64,000 bases of DNA from Dongia_A sp035695765 (lineage in GTDB: Bacteria > Pseudomonadota > Alphaproteobacteria > Dongiales > Dongiaceae): assembly GCA_035695765.1 (NCBI GenBank), contig DASRRI010000050.1, positions 11,381 through 75,380 on the forward strand, given 5' to 3'. A program made the position numbers and the translations under genes. The notes under the pieces were generated by a model. The model was not told the DNA's origin and did no database searches. It saw only the letters and a program-made list of their open reading frames with translations. Below, piece after piece: positions 59,665 to 64,000 of the stretch; position 1 is the first letter of the stretch, and each line of letters begins with the position of its first letter.

Positions 59665-59694
59665 GAGAGGAGTTTCCGAGGGAGGGTTGAACAG

Positions 59695-60435
59695 ATGGCT
59701 GAGCATGCCGAGATGGCCCAACCGACCTTGATGCCGGCTGTGCCGCAGATGATGCGGCCGCCAGGCCTGCGCGGTTTCCTCGCCGATTGGGCATCTGATC
59801 AGCGCGCGTTCAAGAACGTGTCGTGGATGAAGGCCATGATGTGGATCTTCCTCCTCAGCGACACGTTCATCTTCAGCTGCTTCCTGCTCTCCTACATGAC
59901 GGTCAGGAGCTCCACCACCGTGCCGTGGCCGAATCCGAGCGAGGTGTTCGCGCTCAACATCGGCGGCACGAGCATTCCGCTGATCCTGATCGCCATCATG
60001 ACCTTCATCCTGATCAGCAGCAGCGGCACGATGGCGATGGCGGTCAATTTCGGCTACCGCCGCGATCGGACCAAGACCGCTCTCCTGATGCTGGTGACCG
60101 CCGCGTTCGGCGCGAGCTTCGTCGGCATGCAGGCCTTCGAATGGACCAAGCTTATCCTGGAGGGCGTGCGGCCCTGGACGAACCCCTGGGGCGCGCCGCA
60201 ATTCGGCTCGGCCTTCTTCATGATCACGGGCTTTCACGGGACCCACGTGACGATCGGCGTGATCTTCCTGATCCTCATGGCGCGAAAGGCCTGGCGGGGC
60301 GACTTCGACCATGAGCGGCGCGGCTTCTTCACGAGCCGGAGGGGGAACTACGAAATCGTCGAGGTCATGGGCCTCTATTGGCACTTCGTCGACCTCGTAT
60401 GGGTCTTCATCTTCGCACTGTTCTATCTCTGGTGA
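59695..60435 (+). CDS. Cytochrome c oxidase subunit III (second of two)
   Basis: This is a 246-residue subunit III with 'MMWIFLLSDTFIFSCFLLSY' in the first helix, 'FFMITGFHGTHVTIGVIFLI' (the conserved FxxxTGFHGxHV motif) and 'GLYWHFVDLVWVFIFALFYL' at the end. An N-terminal Met/Pro-rich cytoplasmic tail precedes the first helix. The ribosome-binding region GAGGGTTGAACAG lies before the ATG. It stabilises proton uptake in subunit I in related oxidases. Confidence 0.92.
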   Translation: MAEHAEMAQPTLMPAVPQMMRPPGLRGFLADWASDQRAFKNVSWMKAMMWIFLLSDTFIFSCFLLSYMTVRSSTTVPWPNPSEVFALNIGGTSIPLILIAIMTFILISSSGTMAMAVNFGYRRDRTKTALLMLVTAAFGASFVGMQAFEWTKLILEGVRPWTNPWGAPQFGSAFFMITGFHGTHVTIGVIFLILMARKAWRGDFDHERRGFFTSRRGNYEIVEVMGLYWHFVDLVWVFIFALFYLW

Positions 60436-60444
60436 GGCAGTACC

Positions 60445-60828
60445 ATGTCGCAAGCCACGATGACACATGGAATGACGGCGGGAACACCGGCGCCGGCCGG
60501 GACGACGGCCCACCGGGATAGCCATCAGCAGCACCCGATCAAGCTCTACCTGGTCGTCTGGGGCTGGCTGTTCGTTCTCAGCACCGGCTCGTACCTGGTC
60601 GATTACTTCGGCCTCGAAGGCTATCTCAGGTGGAGTCTCATTCTCCTGTTCATGGTCCTGAAGGCCGGCCTGATCGTTGCCGTCTTCATGCATATGGCGT
60701 GGGAGCGGCTGGCCCTGATCTATGCCATCCTGGTGCCACCGGTCCTGGTGCTGGTCTTCGTCGGGATCATGGCGTTTGAATCAAAATACACGCTGTTTAC
60801 CCGGCTCTTTACCGGCGCCGGATCGTAG
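60445..60828 (+). CDS. Cytochrome c oxidase subunit IV-like (prokaryotic, COX4-type) protein
   Basis: This 127-residue protein has a hydrophilic His/Thr-rich start and three helices, including 'HPIKLYLVVWGWLFVLSTGS', 'GLIVAVFMHMAWERLALIYA' and 'ILVPPVLVLVFVGIMAFE'. 'MVLKAGLIVAVFMH' is the usual COX4-pro/CyoD motif. It lies 9 bp after subunit III and is the last subunit gene of the oxidase operon. Its role is in assembly or stability. Confidence 0.85.
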   Translation: MSQATMTHGMTAGTPAPAGTTAHRDSHQQHPIKLYLVVWGWLFVLSTGSYLVDYFGLEGYLRWSLILLFMVLKAGLIVAVFMHMAWERLALIYAILVPPVLVLVFVGIMAFESKYTLFTRLFTGAGS

Positions 60829-60848
60829 GCAGGGCATACCAGCGAGGG

Positions 60849-61028
60849 GCAGACGCCGGCGAATCCCGGGCGTATACTCTGCTCCAAGACTGGTCGCGGC
60901 TTGGTCCCGATTTGTCTGACTTGGGCACGCGCCAACACACGGCAGAGCCCGTGCGGGCGCTCCATCGAAGATGCGGCCCTTGCCGAGCCGGCGGCCTCTC
61001 GAACCGAAAAAAGTTCGGAGGAAAAGCC
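60849..61028 (+). promoter_or_regulatory. Leader of the stand-alone DUF2189 gene, copy 2 of a duplicated regulatory region
   Basis: The same ordered blocks as in the oxidase leader occur here: GCAGACGCCGGC (60849), TATACT (60873-60878), ACTGGTCGCGGC (60889), GACTTGGGCAC (60918) and CCATCGAAGAT (60962). The terminal hairpin has the same arms, CTCGAAC (60998-61004) and GTTCGGAG (61013-61020), but a different loop (CGAAAAAA). It again covers the Shine-Dalgarno GGAGG at 61017-61021 before the ATG at 61029. Spacing between TATACT and ATG is 156 bp here and 149 bp in copy 1. The loop differs while the arms are identical, which fits selection on the stem. Confidence 0.6.
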
Positions 61029-61928
61029 ATGGCCGATACGATCCGGAATCCCGTCGAATGGGTGGTGGATGAGCTGCGCGAAGTGGCCGACGGCGTCGGC
61101 CAGGCTCGCCGCTCTGTCCAGCACACCTCGACGCATCTCTTCTCCCGGCCGCTGGCGGTCAACCGCATCAGCGTCGGCGATCTCAAAGACGTGTTGGCCA
61201 AGGGATTCGACGATTTCAAAGCTTATCGCACGGACATCATTTTCCTCATCGCGGTCTATCCCATCATCTCATTGGTGGTGATCGCGGCCTCGTTTCGCTA
61301 CGAACTCATTCCGCTGCTGTTCCCGCTGGCATCCGGCTCGGCGATCATGGGGCCGCTGGTCGGCGTCTTCCTCTATGAGATGAGCCGGCGGCGCGAGATC
61401 AACCTGGAGCGGCACCATGCGGACAATCACAGCTGGGCGAACGCGCTGAGCGTGGTCGGATCGCGCAATTTCGGCGCGATCATGCTGCTCGGTGTCCTGC
61501 TGGTCGCGATGTATGTGGTCTGGCTGGCGGCTGCCTGGGGCATCTATCAGGCGACGCACGGGCCGACGCGGATCGAAACAGTGGGCCGGTTCGTGCAGGA
61601 CCTGTTCCTGACTGAGGCGGGCTGGTGGCTGATCGGCATCGGCTGCGCTGTCGGGTTCCTGTTCGCCGTGCTGGCGCTGGTGATGACGGTCGTGTCGTTC
61701 CCGCTGCTGCTGGACCGCGATGTCGGGCTCGGCACGGCGATAATGACATCGATCCGCGCCGCCGCGGCCAATCCGGTCCCGATTGCAGTCTGGGGCCTGA
61801 TCGTCGCCGGCGGCCTGGTGGCGGGCGCAATCCCGCTCTTCATCGGGCTCGTGATCGTGATGCCGGTGCTGTGTCACGCAACCTGGCATCTCTATCGCAA
61901 GCTGGTGCCGCGGCAGCATCGCGCCTGA
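61029..61928 (+). CDS. DUF2189 integral membrane protein, paralogue of the CoxII fusion domain
   Basis: This 299-residue membrane protein is colinear with residues 1-296 of the fusion protein at 55350, with no gaps visible by eye. Shared blocks include 'KAYRTDIIFLIAVYPIISLV', 'PLVGVFLYEMSRRREINLER', 'GRFVQDLFLTEAGWWLIGIG' and 'HATWHLYRKLVPRQ', after which it ends HRA. About six hydrophobic segments are present. The ATG at 61029 has GGAGGAAA upstream. DUF2189 has no established function. Presence both as a separate protein and fused to subunit II points to an oxidase-related task such as subunit insertion, assembly or regulation. Confidence 0.88.
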   Translation: MADTIRNPVEWVVDELREVADGVGQARRSVQHTSTHLFSRPLAVNRISVGDLKDVLAKGFDDFKAYRTDIIFLIAVYPIISLVVIAASFRYELIPLLFPLASGSAIMGPLVGVFLYEMSRRREINLERHHADNHSWANALSVVGSRNFGAIMLLGVLLVAMYVVWLAAAWGIYQATHGPTRIETVGRFVQDLFLTEAGWWLIGIGCAVGFLFAVLALVMTVVSFPLLLDRDVGLGTAIMTSIRAAAANPVPIAVWGLIVAGGLVAGAIPLFIGLVIVMPVLCHATWHLYRKLVPRQHRA

Positions 61929-61981
61929 GAGTCCACTCAAGCCATTGACTTGGCGGGCGCGCCTGCCCGACAGTGCGCGCC

Positions 61982-62743
61982 ATGTTCGAAGACTTAAGAG
62001 GGCGCGTCGCGCTCGTGACCGGCGGCGCGACGGGGATTGGCGGTGCGATCTCCGCCGCGTTCGGCGCATGCGGCATGAAGGTCGCGGTCCACTATCATGC
62101 CGGCGCCGGCGAAGCCGCCAAGGTGGCCGAAGAGATTCGCCGCGCTGGCGGTGCGGCTCTGCTTATTCAGCAGGACATCACGGAAGGTAGCGCGGCCGGC
62201 AATCTGGTCCGCCGCACGATCGATGCATTCGGCAAGCTGGATGTACTGGTGAACAATGCCGGCGGCATGGTGGCGCGCCGGCCGGTGGAATCCATCGATG
62301 ATGAATTCTTCGATGCCGTGATCGATCTCAATGTCCGCTCGCTGGTCCACGCCTGCCGCGCCGGGGCGGAAGCCATGAAGGCGCGCGGCGGCTCCATCAT
62401 CAATGTCAGCTCGATATCGGCGCGCACCGGTGGTTCACCCGGCTCCAGCATCTATAGCGGCGCCAAGGCCTTCGTCTCGACCTTCACCCGGTCACTGGCG
62501 CGCGAACTGGCGCCGCACAATGTCCGCGTCAATGCGCTGTCGCCCGGCACGATCGCGACGGCGTTTCACGAACGGCATTCGACGCCGGAAAAGCTCGAGG
62601 CTACACGCAAATCGATTCCCCTGGCGCGTCTCGGCACGGCGGAGGACTGCGCGGGGACAGCCTTGTTTCTCGCCTCCAGTGCGCTCTCCGGCTACGTCAC
62701 CGGCCAGGTGATCGAGGTGAATGGCGGGCAGTTCATGGGCTGA
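61982..62743 (+). CDS. Short-chain dehydrogenase/reductase (SDR)
   Basis: This 253-residue classical SDR has the NAD(P) site 'ALVTGGATGIGGAISAAFGA' (TGxxxGxG), 'VLVNNAGG', the catalytic Ser in 'IINVSSISARTGG', and Tyr and Lys in 'SIYSGAKAFVSTFTRSL'. 'VNALSPGTIATAFHERHS' follows. The resemblance to 3-oxoacyl-ACP reductases or glucose dehydrogenases does not define a substrate. The ATG at 61982 is preferred over a GTG at 61973; no strong ribosome-binding site is evident. Confidence 0.9.
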   Translation: MFEDLRGRVALVTGGATGIGGAISAAFGACGMKVAVHYHAGAGEAAKVAEEIRRAGGAALLIQQDITEGSAAGNLVRRTIDAFGKLDVLVNNAGGMVARRPVESIDDEFFDAVIDLNVRSLVHACRAGAEAMKARGGSIINVSSISARTGGSPGSSIYSGAKAFVSTFTRSLARELAPHNVRVNALSPGTIATAFHERHSTPEKLEATRKSIPLARLGTAEDCAGTALFLASSALSGYVTGQVIEVNGGQFMG

Positions 62744-62786
62744 CGCGCTCGCCGAGGCTGCTGACGGATCCCGAGCGCGGCTCAGT

Positions 62787-63392
62787 TCAGTCGAAGGGAT
62801 CCTCGAGATCGTCGCTGCCGAGGTCGTCCACGGTTCCGCCGACGGTACGACCAACCGTGCTGCTGCTGCCGGTGATGCCATTGCCGGTGCTGCCCGTCGC
62901 GCCACTAACAGAGTTGCTGGTGCTGCCGCTGCTGTCCAGACTGATGCCGGTTTCGCCAGACGTGGTCTGGGGCATGGACAATGGAGATGTCGTCAAGGAC
63001 GGAGGCATCATCGAGGGCAGCGCGCCGAAGGACGATGTCTGCGCGGGCTGCGGGGAGAATGTACCAGTCGCTCCCTGCGAACCGGAGAGGCTGCTGCTAT
63101 TGCTGGCATTTGTGCCAAGGAAGCCCAGGTTGGACGTGCTGCCGGTCGCATTTGTGCCAAGGATACCCAGATTGGATGTGCTGCCGTTCGACGTGCTGTT
63201 AAGCAGTGTGTCTGACGAAGAGTTGGTGCCGCCGCTGGCGTCCGGCTGCTGGCGCATGCAATCGGCTTGATCCGGCTCGGTAATGGCAGCGCAGCCGTCT
63301 CCAAAGAGGCCTGATTCTGTGCTGTCCTGCGCGGCTGCCTGGCCCGGCAGCGCTACGAGCGCAAGCGACGCAGCAAATATCACTTCCCTCAT
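62787..63392 (-). CDS. Secreted Ser/Asn/Gly/Thr-rich protein with short tandem repeats
   Basis: This 201-residue protein has a signal peptide (MREVIFAASLALVALPGQAA) followed by a short Cys-containing segment ('DGCAAITEPDQADCMRQQPD'). The remainder is low-complexity: Ser/Thr/Asn/Gly-rich with two 14-residue repeats (GSTSNLGILGTNAT and GSTSNLGFLGTNAS), then Pro/Met-rich and Ser/Gly-rich stretches, ending in an acidic 'DDLGSDDLEDPFD'. No domain is recognised; it may be an extracellular or cell-surface protein. The upstream gene on the same strand is the Zur-like regulator (86-bp gap). Confidence 0.65.
   Translation of the reverse strand: MREVIFAASLALVALPGQAAAQDSTESGLFGDGCAAITEPDQADCMRQQPDASGGTNSSSDTLLNSTSNGSTSNLGILGTNATGSTSNLGFLGTNASNSSSLSGSQGATGTFSPQPAQTSSFGALPSMMPPSLTTSPLSMPQTTSGETGISLDSSGSTSNSVSGATGSTGNGITGSSSTVGRTVGGTVDDLGSDDLEDPFD
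63106..63189. repeat. Two 42-bp tandem units inside the Ser/Asn-rich secreted protein gene
   Basis: Units at 63106-63147 and 63148-63189 both begin GCATTTGTGCCAAGGA and differ at a handful of positions. They encode two 14-residue repeats, a typical slippage-prone arrangement in a low-complexity gene. Confidence 0.85.
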
Positions 63393-63478
63393 TTCGCGAT
63401 CCCTGATCCTGATGCGGCTCGACGCGCAAAGAACAGATCAGGCTCGCATTCATTGCATGAGAAAGGAGGTAGCCGCGC

Positions 63479-63970
63479 TCAGGCCGCCTCGGGGGTCTTG
63501 CTGCAAGCGGGACACAGCCCTTGCGCTTCCACCGTCAGGCGGTTGAAGGAGAAGCCGGACTGGCGCGCCCGTGCCTCGACCGCCTGCAGGATGGAGGGAT
63601 CGTTGAGCTCGATCGCAGCCTTGCAGGACGTACAGATCAGGAACTGCGAGACATGCCGTTCTTCCGGCCGGTCGCAGCCGACAAAGGCATTGAGGCTCTC
63701 GATCTTGTGCACCAGGCCCTGGTCCAGCAGGAACTCGAGCGCGCGATAGACGGTCGGCGGGGCGGCGGCCCGGTCATCGGCGGCGCGCAGCAGGTCCATG
63801 ATCGCATAGGCACCGATCGGCGCGTGGCTGTCCCACACCAGCTCCAGCACCCGCCGGCGCAGGGGAGTCATCCGCGCGCCACGCTCGGCGCAGACCGTAT
63901 CGGCCTTGGTAAGGGCGTCATCGATGCAATGACGATGATCGTGGGGATGCAGGGTTTGGGGCGCGTTCAT
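63479..63970 (-). CDS. Fur-family regulator, probably zinc-responsive Zur
   Basis: This 163-residue Fur-family regulator has a winged-helix part ('RMTPLRRRVLELVWDSHAPI', 'PPTVYRALEFLLDQGLVHKI') and a metal-binding dimerisation part. The structural zinc site is visible in two CxxC pairs: 'LICTSCKAAIEL' and 'GLCPACSK'. The His-rich start (HPHDHRHCIDDAL) and the 'RHVSQFLICTSC' context fit Zur rather than Fur, but the metal cannot be assigned with certainty. No znuABC genes are in the window. Confidence 0.8.
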   Translation of the reverse strand: MNAPQTLHPHDHRHCIDDALTKADTVCAERGARMTPLRRRVLELVWDSHAPIGAYAIMDLLRAADDRAAAPPTVYRALEFLLDQGLVHKIESLNAFVGCDRPEERHVSQFLICTSCKAAIELNDPSILQAVEARARQSGFSFNRLTVEAQGLCPACSKTPEAA

Positions 63971-64000
63971 CCAGGGAATCCGTATTTGCTCGGCCGAGTA

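Noticed and set aside
1..64000. CRISPR arrays, insertion sequences, integrases, phage genes, tRNA/rRNA genes
   Set aside because: I looked for regularly spaced repeats, transposase or integrase proteins and RNA-gene signatures and found none.

Overview
The window is a dense, GC-rich bacterial chromosome segment, almost certainly from an alphaproteobacterium (a Rhodospirillales- or Rhizobiales-like lineage; I cannot name the genus). The indicators are a trpG-trpD-trpC-moaC-moeA operon, a hopanoid cluster of the alphaproteobacterial hpn type, a PleC/DivJ-like sensor kinase, serine-cycle genes mtkA-mtkB-ppc, and a palindromic element of the type alphaproteobacteria carry inside genes. I saw no insertion sequence, phage, CRISPR array, rRNA or tRNA.

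Layout. 0-5.4 kb: the tail of a probable IclR regulator, then a leftward peptide-type ABC transporter with two permeases and two tandem paralogous binding proteins but no ATPase. 5.5-9.8 kb: leftward trpGDC-moaC-moeA. 9.9-12.7 kb: a catalytically dead P-type-ATPase-like membrane protein and a YibQ-type deacetylase-like protein. 12.7-16 kb: two leftward histidine kinases, one with a degenerate ATP-binding domain. 16-33.5 kb: a hopanoid block with shc (hpnF), hpnG, hpnH, ispH, dxs, hpnM, a phosphotransacylase, an asparagine-synthetase-like amidotransferase, hpnN, copD, copC, an MlaC-like protein and hpnA. It makes isoprenoid precursors (IspH, Dxs), cyclises squalene (Shc), adds the adenosyl side chain (HpnH), removes adenine (HpnG) and exports hopanoids (HpnN, HpnM). 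34.5-39.7 kb: mtkA-mtkB-ppc, which links PEP carboxylation, malate activation and C1/glyoxylate chemistry. 39.8-48.6 kb: mixed genes, namely a beta-helix membrane protein, a molybdopterin oxidoreductase, leucyl aminopeptidase, a Na/Pi cotransporter and small unknowns.

48.6-55.1 kb is a complete phosphonate catabolic locus: a LysR regulator diverges from phnW-phnA-phnY-tmpA-tmpB. PhnW, PhnY and PhnA take 2-aminoethylphosphonate via phosphonoacetaldehyde and phosphonoacetate to acetate plus phosphate. TmpA and TmpB are oxygenases for the trimethylated compound, giving glycine betaine plus phosphate.

55.2-62 kb is the most unusual part. It is an aa3-type cytochrome oxidase operon (subunits II, I, III-like, III, IV) whose subunit II is fused at its N-terminus to a complete DUF2189 membrane domain. 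A free-standing DUF2189 paralogue of the same length follows the operon. Both DUF2189 reading frames are preceded by the same roughly 170-nt leader, with shared sequence blocks and a hairpin that covers the Shine-Dalgarno sequence. The window ends with an SDR dehydrogenase, a Ser/Asn-rich secreted protein with tandem repeats, and a Zur/Fur-family regulator.
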